Assembly (NCBI GenBank): GCA_948567375.1
Contig: OX419759.1
Span: 46,725,493-46,789,492 of the forward strand
Direction of reading: 5' to 3'
DNA length: 64,000 nucleotides
Source: Lunularia cruciata
Taxonomy: Eukaryota; Streptophyta; Marchantiopsida; Lunulariales; Lunulariaceae
Each line of letters starts with the position of its first letter. Within the stretch, counting starts at the first letter, position 1. The notes below the pieces were generated by a model, which was not told the origin of the DNA, did not search any database, and saw only the letters and a program-made list of their open reading frames with translations. Positions 9,433 through 19,090 of the stretch are shown here, in pieces. Position numbers and translations under genes: made by a program.

Positions 9433-9969
9433 GCAGGCATCTAAACAGTCCATTAAGTATTGTTTAGACATACCGCAGTTCTAAGACCCAAACTTAGCTC
9501 TAAGTTACGACTCAACTAATGGCAATTCCATTCAGAACCTTCTGTCTCAAATCCAACCTCATCTGGGACATGGTTCAGTAATGATGCAAGCCGTGTTTCA
9601 ACTGCCACCAATTGAATTTCAAGACTTTTTGTTTCACATCCAGACTTGTTTGTAGTTGTATCTTGTTCTGACTACAGCCCAATTATGGTAAGACCTTTGG
9701 CACCAACTCTTGGCACATTTCAAGCCACTTATTATTAGCACCCAGGTCAAGCAAGGTTCTTTGTCTTAATTCTAACGTTGCTTCAAGTGGTTTGGGTTTT
9801 GCACCCAATCATATATCTAACTTTTTATCTATACATCAATATTGTTTTGAAAGGTGTTTCAATTTAGATCACTTATAATCCATGAAGAGATCAACCTACG
9901 TATAGCTATACATCAACAACTTTTAGAAGTGAAGATTGTATATTATGGACTATACATCATCAAGAGGTC
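9433..9969. other. Loop spacer with dispersed AT-rich repeat, no gene seen
   Basis: No credible ORF. The part at 9,826-9,930 resembles 39,400-39,510 ('atctatacatcaatatt', 'gaagagatcaacc' and similar words in the same order), so it is probably a fragment of an unnamed dispersed repeat. Confidence 0.4.
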
Positions 9970-10124
9970 TTAATTTAGATCATTAGCTGTGCTCTTAACT
10001 TGGAAGATCAACCTAGAAAATATGCATATTGAACGAAACAGTTGGGAAGCATCAGTTCCTATGCAAAGTAAACCTCCACTATGACAATAGATGGACTTTA
10101 AATTTAATGCATGCACATGGACAC
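9970..10124 (+). repeat. Third partial copy of arm sequence, left of the Ty3 insertion
   Basis: Matches 8,085-8,230 in the same orientation, including the small candidate exon. It is cut after 'catggacac' by the Ty3 element and resumes at 25,264 with 'acaccacatgcg'. The uninterrupted arm reads 'ggacaccacgtgcg', so a 2-4 bp overlap (ACAC) is duplicated at the insertion. Confidence 0.85.
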
Positions 10125-10796
10125 TGTCATGCGTATATACATTGCTACACAACATACATCGCTGTCAACATCATACACTATGGAAGCACAACTCACACAT
10201 AAGTCATACATAGACTCTAATGTGCCACAATAATCAGATTATTTACCACTCTCAACTCAACTCAACTCAACTCAACTCATATCATTACTTGATCTGTCAC
10301 TCTATAAACTGCCAACAATTGTGCACTGATTACAGTCAAGTCACACCCATTCCAGCATAGAGAATCTAGGTGACACTCGTAGGCCTCTAGCCACCATAGC
10401 CAAGAACTCGAAGGTTCAACATCAGAGAAGTGAGCTCTCTGGAGCAGCACTTTGAAAGTATACCCCTTGGACTTGAGCTAGGTATAAACCCTAACAGTCC
10501 CGCTGACAGCACACTAGACGGTGCAAATGGTGCAAAGTGACGTCGGGCTTCATTGTGAAGTCAATACCCCAAACACAAAATTTGACTATTGGAAAGTAGT
10601 CTCTGAGAAACTGCTAAAATAACTCTAACTACTATCATAGGAACTCTAGTGTCTGAGAATCTAAATGTGACACTATAAATGACGTGACAACTATTGTGCA
10701 TATATACATTGCTACACAACATACATAGTTGTCAACATCATACACTATAGAAGCACAACTCACACATAAGTCATACATAAACTCTAAAGTGTCACA
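10125..10796 (-). repeat. LTR-LTR junction of the permuted Ty3 element
   Basis: Bases 10,125-10,229 and 10,692-10,796 are about 90% identical copies of the LTR start (minus orientation). Between them lies the rest of the LTR (10,230-10,691), which matches 24,810-25,263. The point 10,229/10,230 ('gccaca|ataatcag') is therefore a head-to-tail LTR junction, such as is found in two-LTR circles. Confidence 0.7.
10251..10279. repeat. (CTCAA)n microsatellite
   Basis: Five CTCAA units and a CTCAT inside the LTR. The other LTR copy near 24,830 has only about two units, so the array expanded after insertion. Confidence 0.9.
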
Positions 10797-11045
10797 ATCG
10801 CCCCCCTAGCTGGCACTTAGGTCCCTTTAACTCCAAATAGCCATCTACTCTAAGTATTTGGTATACCCTCTAATGGGCAAAGATCAGGAGGCCGGGTGCT
10901 ATGGAGCCCTATCGTTAGTTGCTTGTATGCAATCTATACTATATAAAGAATGAACTAACTATAAGTCAAGTACATCTAGTACATAACCACTGTCCTTGAG
11001 TAACCACCATGAGGGGAGGAGTCAAACATGCCATATGCAATCCTC
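10797..11045 (-). other. Polypurine tract and 3' end of the permuted Ty3 element
   Basis: On the minus strand AGGGGGGCGAT ends exactly where the LTR start TGTGACAC begins, the expected position of the plus-strand primer. The remaining 240 bases are non-coding 3' sequence up to the nested chromovirus. Confidence 0.6.
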
Positions 11046-11341
11046 TTGAACAACATTTAGCGGCAAAGTTTGTCGGGCTCACAAAGTAGAGAATAAGACA
11101 AAATAGCCTAGAATATTCCAAAAGTATCTAAGAAGCTTCTTGGGAAGCTTCCTGATTAACTTGGCTTGCACTCCAAGAAAGCGGCTCAAGGAAGCTTCTT
11201 GAGAAGCTTCAAGGATCTTGTATGCTACCTATAAATACCAAAGCCAAAGCTCATGCTAGGCATTTGGAGTTTTCCCTCATTCACATGTCCCAATGTGAGT
11301 TTCCATTCTCTTATTTCTCTCCTCGGTTTTGGTCTTTTACA
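11046..11341 (+). repeat. Left LTR of the nested chromovirus
   Basis: 296 bp from about 'ttgaacaac' to 'cttttaca'. It matches the right LTR (16,044-16,466) but lacks roughly 125 bp of the GAAGCTTC-containing repeat. Confidence 0.8.
11111..11237 (+). promoter_or_regulatory. Heat-shock-element-like cluster and TATA box, left LTR
   Basis: GAAnnTTC inverted pairs occur at 11,111-11,118 (GAATATTC), 11,132-11,139, 11,144-11,151, 11,191-11,198 and 11,203-11,210 (GAAGCTTC). They are arranged in couples 4 bp apart, and TATAAATA follows at 11,230, 20 bp after the last one. nGAAn inverted arrays are the binding pattern of heat-shock transcription factors. Heat control is inferred, not shown. Confidence 0.5.
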
Positions 11342-11342
11342 T

Positions 11343-11360
11343 TGGTATTAGAGTAGGAAT
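11343..11360 (+). other. Primer-binding site, tRNA-iMet-like
   Basis: TGGTATTAGAGTAGG follows the LTR end (TTACA) by one base and resembles the common plant tRNA-iMet site TGGTATCAGAGC with two changes. Confidence 0.75.
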
Positions 11361-11559
11361 GGGATGGATGGAATTTATGGACCACCAAATCCACTTACGC
11401 CAAACCATGAGGACTTTCATGTCTAGATATCACCAAAGCATTGTTTCACACAATTCATCACCTTGCACTTTGGGCAAGATTTTCTACATATAATCATTGT
11501 GTCAGAGGAACCCTTGATACTTCTAATTGTAGCTTATGGAGAACGGTGGATGTGTTGTA

Positions 11560-12540
11560 TCTATGTTCTAATCAATTAGATAAATTAGGGGTAGTGAAAT
11601 AGAGTAGTAGCAATGGCGGCAATACCAGATGTTATCCTTGCAATGCAATAACAAATCAAGCATCTTACTCGATAGTTGGATGAACGAGACCAGCAATGAC
11701 AAGAACAGATAGACAGAGCACAAGTTTGAGATGGAGAAGATTACATTTGATTTCCAAAACCCAAGGTGTTTGAAGGCAAAAATCTTCCATGCATAGTGGA
11801 AATTTTTTTGTTTGACTTCGAATGTTACTTTGAAACCACCAATCTTGAAGACAAGCAAAAGAAAATTCTCTTGGATTCTAGCCAATTGGATGGCATGGCA
11901 AAACTTTGGTGGCAATTCCAAGTAGAAAGAGCTGAACAATAAATTGTTACACCAATTTTGACATGGGCAGAATTCAAAGATGCAATACTTGGTCAATTTT
12001 AAACTGTAAATGTCACTCTAGCCGCACAAGATAAACGGGCACAATTGAGGCTGATTGGCTCAATGAGAAGCTACATCACACAATTTCAAAACATCATCAT
12101 GCAAATTCTAGATATCCAAGAAGGTGAAGTTCTGGATCAATTTGTGTGAGGATTGAAGTCATGAACCAAATTGGAAGTGACCATGCGGGAGCCATAAAAT
12201 GTAAGGGAAGTCATGCAATTGGCTGAGCGTTTTGATTCCTTGGTTGCAATAACTTGGTCTCGACCTCGACCTACACAAAGCCTACCACTACACTACGTAT
12301 GAGTGGAAGAACCGGCACCAATGGAGATTGATGCTATCCAATGAAGACCACTTGGCACAGCAAATAGAGAAAGATTATGACAAAATAGAGCTTGCTTTTA
12401 TTGTTGCCAAGTTGGACATTGCATTGTTGAATGTCCACTTAAGCATGGGCGACCTTGACAAGTTGCCCAGATGGAGTTTGTGGAATAGAATGATCAAGGA
12501 AACAAAGAATCCCAATAGGAGATTTTGAGCCACCTACTAG
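11560..12540 (+). pseudogene. gag remnant of the nested chromovirus
   Basis: The capsid-like region is readable around 11,756-12,130 (for example KVFEGKNLPCIVEIF and LDGMAKLWWQFQVE), followed by a nucleocapsid zinc knuckle C-FY-C-CQVG-H-CIVE-C at 12,393-12,434, which is the complete CX2CX4HX4C pattern. Several in-frame stops and shifts interrupt it. Gag would package the element RNA in cytoplasmic particles. Confidence 0.7.
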
Positions 12541-12599
12541 GAGCTTGATTAGTTCCAATAGGACTAGGAGCTTGATTAGTTCCAATGGGATTATAAGCT

Positions 12600-12965
12600 C
12601 GACCTATGCAAGTTTGCTTCACTTGCAAGGTACAATTTTTTATTGGGGTTGTAAGAGTTTGCTTGATTGTGGAAGTTCAGAGAATTGCATGTCTATGCAA
12701 TTAGTAAAGGAATTGGGTATTCCTATCAAGCTAGTGTTTGGAAGTAGTTTGATGATGGCGGATGGTAGAAAGTGTTTTGCATTCCGCACCTCACATCTTG
12801 TTACCTTCAAGATTGGAAAGGAGTATTTGGAGTGTATGAGGTTTATAGTGGCACCTCCAACTATGATATCATTCTGGGTCTACCTTGGCTTGAATGTCAT
12901 AAGGTTCAATTCGATTGGACCCGACAATAAATTCAAGTACAACACCAAGGTAGGATTTTCCAATT
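12600..12965 (+). pseudogene. Aspartic protease domain remnant, nested chromovirus
   Basis: LLDCGSSENCMS contains the aspartic protease active-site pattern D-x-G-S, followed by VKELGIP and a flap-like MADGRK stretch. The 140-codon frame is open, but it is disconnected from gag and from the reverse transcriptase by stops. Confidence 0.7.
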
Positions 12966-13210
12966 AGGTTGTCTGGCATCTCTGAGTAAGACACCTAAGA
13001 ATAGGTTGTTCATTAACAACTTCCAATTAGGTTGTCTGGCAAGCTTTGGAGGAAGATAAGTCTGTATTTGTGGTGTGGATCAAGCCAATTGTACAAGAAC
13101 AATCTGAGGAGGGCCAAGAGCCTCATCAAACAATGGTTGATCAGATAGTTTAGGAGTTTGCAAATGTGTTTTCGGATGATCGGCCAAAGTGATTACCCTC
13201 CAATAGAGGT

Positions 13211-14490
13211 ATGCCCTTCAAGATCAAGTTATTGCCAGGGAGTACTCTAGTGAGTAGACCAATCTATCGGCTCTCACCAAAAGAGTTGGAGGAGTTGCAA
13301 ACAACACTTACAGAGTTGTTGGAGAAGGATTTCATACGACATAGAACCTCTCATTGTGGAGCACCATTACTATTTGTTCCAAAGAAGGATGGAGGACTTT
13401 GTTTTTGTATTGATTACCGTGGACTCAATAAGCAAACTGTGAAAAATGCATATCCCTTGCCTTAGATCAATGACTTGCTTGATCAACTACGTGGAGCACG
13501 CTAATTTTCCAAGCTGGATCTTTGTAGCGGCTATTGGAAAATTCCTATTGAAAGAGAGGACGTGCAAAAGACTACCTTTTGCACAAGGTATGGACATTTT
13601 GAGTGGAGAGTTCTACCTTTTGTACTCACTAATGCTCCAGTAGTCTTCATGGATCAGATGTATTGGGTGTTGGAGGGACTATTGGATCGGTCCGTAGTGG
13701 TGTTCTTAGATGATATCTTAATCTATAGCAGGACAGAGGCAAAACACATGAATCATGTGCGAGAAGTCTTAAGATGACTATGATAGTGGAAATTTTAATG
13801 CAAGAAGTCAAATGTGCTTTTTGGCAAAGGAGGTTACCTTCTTGGGTCATAAGATCTCATCAGAGGGGGTCAAGATGGAAGAAGAGAAGATCAAGGCCAT
13901 TATTGATTGGCCTACCCCAAAGGCTACTATAGAAGTATGAGCATTCAATGGATTGGCCAATTTTTACCGATGGTTCATCCACTATTATGGTCACATGGCT
14001 GCACCATTGACTGACCTTTTGGGAAAGAACTTGAGCTTCCAATGGACCACCAAGCATGAAGAAGCATTCCAAAAGTTAAAGCATATGGTGTCTTCAAGAC
14101 CCATTCTTCAACCATATGATCCTCAACTACCTTGTGTGGTTGATTTTGATGCTTCTAACTTTGCAATTGGAGTTGTGTTGCAACAAGGATTTCTAGATGG
14201 ACTACATCCTATTGCCTTTATGTCTCACCGACTAAATATAGCTAAAAGAAATTACTCTGCTCAAGATTGGGAACAACTTGCAATGGTATATGCCACCAAG
14301 GTATGAAGGCATTATCTCTTGGGGAAACAAGTGATCATGCAAACTGATCACAAGCCATTGTTGCAGACCTTACACTTGGAGCACATGAAGAGTTGGCATC
14401 ATTGATGGGAAGAGCAACTCCAATTGTTTGATATCAAACTTGAATACAAACCAGGTCGGTTCCATGTCATCCCTGATGCTCTATCATGAC
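13211..14490 (+). pseudogene. Reverse transcriptase and RNase H remnant, nested chromovirus
   Basis: RT blocks are visible in order: [39 protein letters not shown], a GYWKI block, TTFCTRYGHFEWRVLPF, and FLDDILIYS with the catalytic FLDD at 13,703-13,714 intact. RNase H follows with VVDFDASNFAIGVVLQQ, an acidic QDWEQLAM and QTDHKPLL. At least six stops and one or more frameshifts separate the blocks. This is the typical Ty3 order for copying element RNA into DNA. Confidence 0.88.
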
Positions 14491-14719
14491 AACCTGATTT
14501 GAAGGCTCTTCCTCTCATCATGATGACAATTACAATAGTGTCCATTGACCCTAAGGTCCATAATGAGTTTCCGCTCATCAACTCAACAACAAGATCCCTT
14601 CTTCCAAATGGTACATGGTTGTCTGACAGCATGCGACAAGGAGAACAACACCTTCTCTTTCAAGGAAGGTCTTTTATTCCATGCAAACTAGGTCTATGTT
14701 CCAACCAAAGTTGATCTTT

Positions 14720-15460
14720 GACTTATACACCTTCAAGAAGGCCATGATTTACCAATAGCTGGTCACATGGGAGTGGACAAGAACTTGGGCACCCTCTAAC
14801 GCCAATGGTGGTGGCCCAACATGACATGAGATGTTCTAGACTTTGTTCGATCATGTGAGAGTTGCCAACGTAACAAAGCCAACAACCAGAAGCGGAGTGG
14901 ACTCCTTCAACCACTCGCCATTCCATCCACTTGCTAGGAGCATGTGAGCTTGGATCTCATCACATCCTTGCCAAAGACAAAACATGGACACACCACAATC
15001 ATGGTGTTTGTGGATAAGCTTAGTAAGCAAATCCACTTAGCACCAACCTGTGATACCGTGGATGTTCCAACCTTAGCGCAAATCTACTTCAACAATGTCT
15101 TCAAGCATCATGGGATGCTACGTGTACTCATCTCCAACCATGATCCTTGATTTACCGGGAGTTTTGGCAAGCACTCTTCCAGATACTCGGCACCAAGCTC
15201 ACTTTGTCCACGGCCTATCATCCTCAAACTGATGGAAAAACCAAATGCACAAATTGTACATTGGAGGATATGTTGCGGGCCTTTGTCAATGTCCACCATA
15301 CAAACTAGGGTGAATGTCTTGCAGTTGCATAATTTGCCTACAACAATTCCAAATAGGTAAGCACCGGATTTTCTCCCTTCTTTCTCAATTTTAGCCAAGA
15401 TCCACTTGTTCTAGATTCTCTTCTTGCTCCCCCTCCCTCTTAGGTTCCTCATACTTCCAC
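14720..15460 (+). pseudogene. Integrase remnant, nested chromovirus
   Basis: The zinc-binding HHCC part is seen as AGHMGVDK and CESCQRNKA. The core has VFVDK (first Asp), but the second Asp has become Asn in LISNHDP, and the position normally Glu (DGQTERxN) reads DGKTKCTN. The catalytic triad is thus broken. A conserved Trp before EHVSLDLI is a stop (TAG). Confidence 0.8.
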
Positions 15461-15464
15461 ATTC

Positions 15465-16003
15465 TTGACCATTATATCTCAATCTCTCCAACAAGCCAAG
15501 TCTCACCTCCTTGTTGCTCAGAATTGCCAAAAACAATATGCGGACCACCATCGTCGTGATCTCACCTTTGAAGTTGGTAATAAAGTCATGTTATCTTCTA
15601 GTAACCTACCTCTCCCACTTGATACCCAAGGTTGTAAACTTGCTCCTAATTGGATAGGGCCCTTTGATATCACCCACATTGTCTCTCTTGTTGCTTATCG
15701 ATTTGCCTTGCCTTGTCACATGCTTATCCATCATGTCTTTCATGTTTCCAAGTTGAAACTCTTTGTTCCTAACCCCTCTTCATTTTCCTCTTGAGTCCAA
15801 CCTCCCACTCTTCTTGTCCCTATCAATGATCATGAGGAGTATGAAGTTGATTGTATCCTTGCGCATCACCATATTCAATTAGGCCATCGTTTACATACAG
15901 AGTACAAGGTCCTTTGTAAAAGGTATCCCTTTCATGATGCCACATGGGAACCTCTTTCTCACCTCCAGAATGCACAGATGGCCATCAAGGAATTTGAAGC
16001 TTG
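15465..16003 (+). pseudogene. Integrase C-terminus with chromodomain, nested chromovirus
   Basis: A 109-codon open stretch carries the C-terminal DNA-binding part (LVAQNCQKQYADHHRRDL, NWIGPFDITHIV, LIHHVFHVSKLK). After a stop comes a chromodomain-like module at about 15,840-16,000: YEVDCILAHHH, HTEYKVLCKRYP and DATWEPLSHLQNA. Chromodomains in this clade tether the integration complex to modified histones and bias insertion to heterochromatin, consistent with the repeat-rich setting. Confidence 0.82.
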
Positions 16004-16030
16004 ACTAGCAAAGAAGACGTCACCAACTAG

Positions 16031-16043
16031 CGGCGGGGGAATA
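16031..16043 (+). other. Polypurine tract, nested chromovirus
   Basis: CGGCGGGGGAATA lies directly before the right LTR start TGTAACA, as expected for the plus-strand primer. Confidence 0.7.
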
Positions 16044-16466
16044 TGTAACAATATGGAGTTCAGCGGTGAAGTTAATCGGGCTTACGAAGTAGAGAATAAG
16101 ACAAAATAGCCTAGAATATTTGAGAAGCATCTAAGAAGCTTCTTGAGAAGCTTCCCAACTAGTTAACTTGTGCCCTAAGCAGGTAGCTTCTAGAAGGAAA
16201 CTTCTAGAAGCTTCTAACTAGCTTAGCTTGCACGCCAAGTAGATGGCTTCTAGATGGAAGCTTCTTGAGAAGCTTCTTGATTAACTTGGCTTGCACTCCA
16301 AGAAAGCGGCTCAAGGAAGCTTCTTGAGAAGCTTCAAATGTCTTGTATGCTATCTATAAATACCAAAGCCAAAGCTCATGCTAGGCATTTGGATTTTTCC
16401 TTCATTCAAGTGTTCTAATGTGAATTTCCATTCTCGTATTTCTCTCATTGGTTTTGGTCTTTTACA
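16044..16466 (+). repeat. Right LTR of the nested chromovirus
   Basis: 423 bp, TGTAACAATATGG to TCTTTTACA. It is longer than the left LTR because the 'aagcttcttgagaagcttc' plus 'ttggcttgcactccaag' module is present in more copies. Confidence 0.85.
16135..16362 (+). promoter_or_regulatory. Expanded heat-shock-element-like cluster and TATA box, right LTR
   Basis: Seven GAAGCTTC palindromes lie between 16,135 and 16,335, mostly in couples 4 bp apart (for example 16,135-16,142 and 16,147-16,154), against four in the left LTR. TATAAATA is at 16,355-16,362, 20 bp beyond the last palindrome, exactly as in the left LTR. The conserved spacing to TATA despite the copy-number change suggests a promoter-proximal control array. 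Confidence 0.5.
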
Positions 16467-17600
16467 AAGGTGGCATGGCATAGAATTGCACACATGATCC
16501 TTCCAAACAACACCATCACATTCTTCTAACACAAGGACTCCAGATGGCAAAACCTCACACACTCTCAAGATAGTATGACCTGTCAAAACATCAAGTGTCG
16601 TCAGTGCTGTCTGTTAAAAATATACATAATCGCCAAGATGAAATTAATGGATCGAGGGTCTATAACCTTTTCCTTGAATGGTAGTATAGCGTAAAGTATC
16701 TCTATGTTGAGCAATTGCCAAGTTCGCAAAGGCCATCGGCATCACTCTCCAAAAGATCTTTGCCCATTGAGAACATGCGCTCATATATACATCGGGGTCA
16801 TCCAAGTCCAAAACTACAATAGCATTTCAACAAGTGGCTGCACGTAAATCTGGATCTTGTCCATAGAGTAGAAAGTACAGAGAGAAGGAGGCTTGCCGGT
16901 TGAACCGATAGCCCATGGCCAACCAAGGTAATTGGAGATCCCAATCTCCCAAGTGGTCTCTCTACAAACCATACTCTTGCAATCCTCTCTTCACTGTCTG
17001 AACCACTCTCTCTGCTAAGCCATCTGCCTCAGGGTGATCTTAGGAGGTAGTATGGTGATCAATCAAAGCCTTGTCACACAAGACCTAAAATTCCCCCAAG
17101 AACTCTGTACCTTGATCAGTCAAAACTCCACTATTGCGCCAAAATGACTAAGAACTCAATCTAGGAACAAGTCAACTGTCTCTTCACTAGACTTGTCAAG
17201 AAGTGCCACCAACTCAATCCACTTGGAGAAGTGCTCCACCATCACCAAAACGTACCAATGATGTCTCACATTCAGCGGTAAAGGTCCAGCAAAGTCTAAA
17301 CTCCAATGGTAACCCAATCCCATGATAGGTAATGGGTGTAACTATGGCGTATGAGCATTGAATGATGCTCTAACTTGGTCACAAACCACATATTTGGCAA
17401 CAAACTACTATACCTTGGTCTGCATACCGCACCACCAATAATGACTCCGGATTAAGCTATATGTACGCTTTACTCCAAAATGTCCTAGCTCTTCATGAGC
17501 ATGATGGACCAATTGTGGTCTCTGAGATGGAAGTGGTACTACTTGCACTCTACCATCCTCCCATACACGCAAAAGGTGTCTACCCTTCAATCAGAACAGT
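16467..17600 (-). pseudogene. Integrase region of the permuted Ty3 element
   Basis: Reading on the minus strand: the zinc-finger segment at 17,408-17,590 (RPQLVHHAHEELGHFGVKRT, then YWWCGM), a core block LVMVEHFSKWIEL near 17,250, and a C-terminal tail at 16,480-16,586 with GVLVLEECDGVVWKDHV. The second acidic block (IKVQSSWGNF) has lost the normal D-x-G-x-E-F pattern, and stops interrupt the reading frame. The nested chromovirus follows immediately. Confidence 0.72.
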
Positions 17601-17929
17601 CTAGCTTGCTGAAAGACACGGTCTCTCTCCTTGGGCCCAGTTGTGCCACCCACAACACTTGTGTGAAGATAGTCCATCACTAAGACATCATCATGAATGT
17701 CTTGTTGAACTATACCAATATCTTCACTCTCTGGATTGGTGACCTCCATAACTCTTCCTATATGCGCTGAGAGAGATACCACCAAAGTCTCTGAAAATGT
17801 ACACAGAAAGGTAGATGCATGCCAACTTGGCACCATCTCCTCATTTGTCTCACCATGCCAATGTGCTCTGGTCTGATCCTGCTGGTTGGTACATGGGTTT
17901 CTATTCAACCCATCTATATCACGGTTCAC

Positions 17930-19090
17930 CACTCTAGGTTTGTGAACAACCGTGAAATCAAACTCCTATAAAATCAGAGCTCATCGTGCAAGCTTTGCTG
18001 AAAGCTTGTCAGACTCCATCAACCACTTTAGTGGCTGATGATTAGTGATGAGAGTGAAGGGGTTACCAAATAGGTAACATCGGAAATGTGCTATTGACCA
18101 AACTGCTGCCAAGCACTCTCCCTTATATGAACTATACTTTGCCTCTGCTGAATTGTTGCAACGACTAGCATAGTCCACCACAAACTCCTTCTCCTCATCA
18201 TCATGTTGGGTGAGCACCGCTCCAAGCCTTAAGATACTCCAATGAGTATGAACCTAAAATGGTCGTCCTCTGATCGGTCTCCTCAAAATAGGAGCAGATG
18301 TCAACCTCTCCTTGAGCTTTATAAAAGCTCTCTCCTGCTTATCTCCCCAACACCACTCTTGTGTAAGCTTGGTCAACTTTGTCAAGGCCTTGGCAATGGC
18401 ACTAAATCCTCTAACATAACGGCGATAGATGTTCACCAACCCAAGGAATGCTTGCACTTTGCTCACATCCGTAGGCTAAGGAATACGTGCAATAGCCTCC
18501 TGGTGTGCTGAACACCAAGTCCTCCGGGGTAGATAGTGTGACCCAAATACTCAACCTGCTCATGGAAGAACTTACACTTCCCAAGATGTAGTTTGAGTCC
18601 ATGAGATCTCAACCTCTCAAACACCTCCAACAATTGTCTCTCATGCTCCTCCACAGTAGTGTTATAGACCAAAATGTCATCAATATAACATCAAGCAAAA
18701 TCCAATCCAGCTAGGATCCTATCCATGGCCCTCTGGAACTCAGTAGGAGCGTTCTTTAAATCAAATGGTAAGAACCTCCACTAATGTAACACATCCTTGC
18801 CGTGAGGATCAATAGCATAAAATGTTGTCTTGGACTTATCCTCCTTTGTGATTGGCAACTGATGATATCCCGCTCAAAGATCCAAAGTATTGAAGACCTT
18901 TGCATGCCCAATCGCATCAAAAATCTCTTCCAATGTAGGCATGGCATACAGATCAACCCTGGTTTGTTGGTTGATAGTACAGTAATCTCCACACATCTGA
19001 CTATCTGTGTAGTTGCCATGCATATCCTTCTTGGTTGGCATTAATGTCACTGATGCATACTCTCCATGTGAAATCTCCACCAAACCAGCC
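17930..19090 (-). pseudogene. Reverse transcriptase and RNase H of the permuted Ty3 element
   Basis: RT runs from MVEISHGEYASVTLMPTKKD (19,083) through CYIDDILVYN, whose catalytic YIDD (18,676-18,687) is intact, and LGKCKFFHEQVEYLGHTIYP. Then comes the connection (VQAFLGLVNIYRRYVRGFS) and RNase H (FVVDYASRCNNSAEAKYSSY, ECLAAVWSIAHFRCYL, LITNHQPLKWLM). Asp-Tyr-Ala replaces the usual Asp-Ala-Ser at the first catalytic block. Frameshifts near 18,470 and stops disable it. Confidence 0.85.

Larger units (their letters stand above)
11046..16466 (+). mobile_element. Chromovirus (Ty3/gypsy with chromodomain), nested, plus strand
   Basis: LTRs are at 11,046-11,341 and 16,044-16,466, a tRNA-iMet-like primer site follows the left LTR and a purine tract precedes the right one. 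The internal part contains gag, protease, reverse transcriptase, RNase H, integrase and a chromodomain in that order. It sits inside the 3' region of the permuted minus-strand element. All ORFs carry stops, the integrase has lost at least two catalytic residues, and the LTRs differ in length by about 125 bp because a repeat within them has changed copy number. No clear target duplication was found. Confidence 0.88.

Noticed and set aside
11568-11996. 142-codon minus-strand ORF
   Set aside because: It is the antisense shadow of the gag region of the plus-strand chromovirus; the plus strand shows the capsid motifs.
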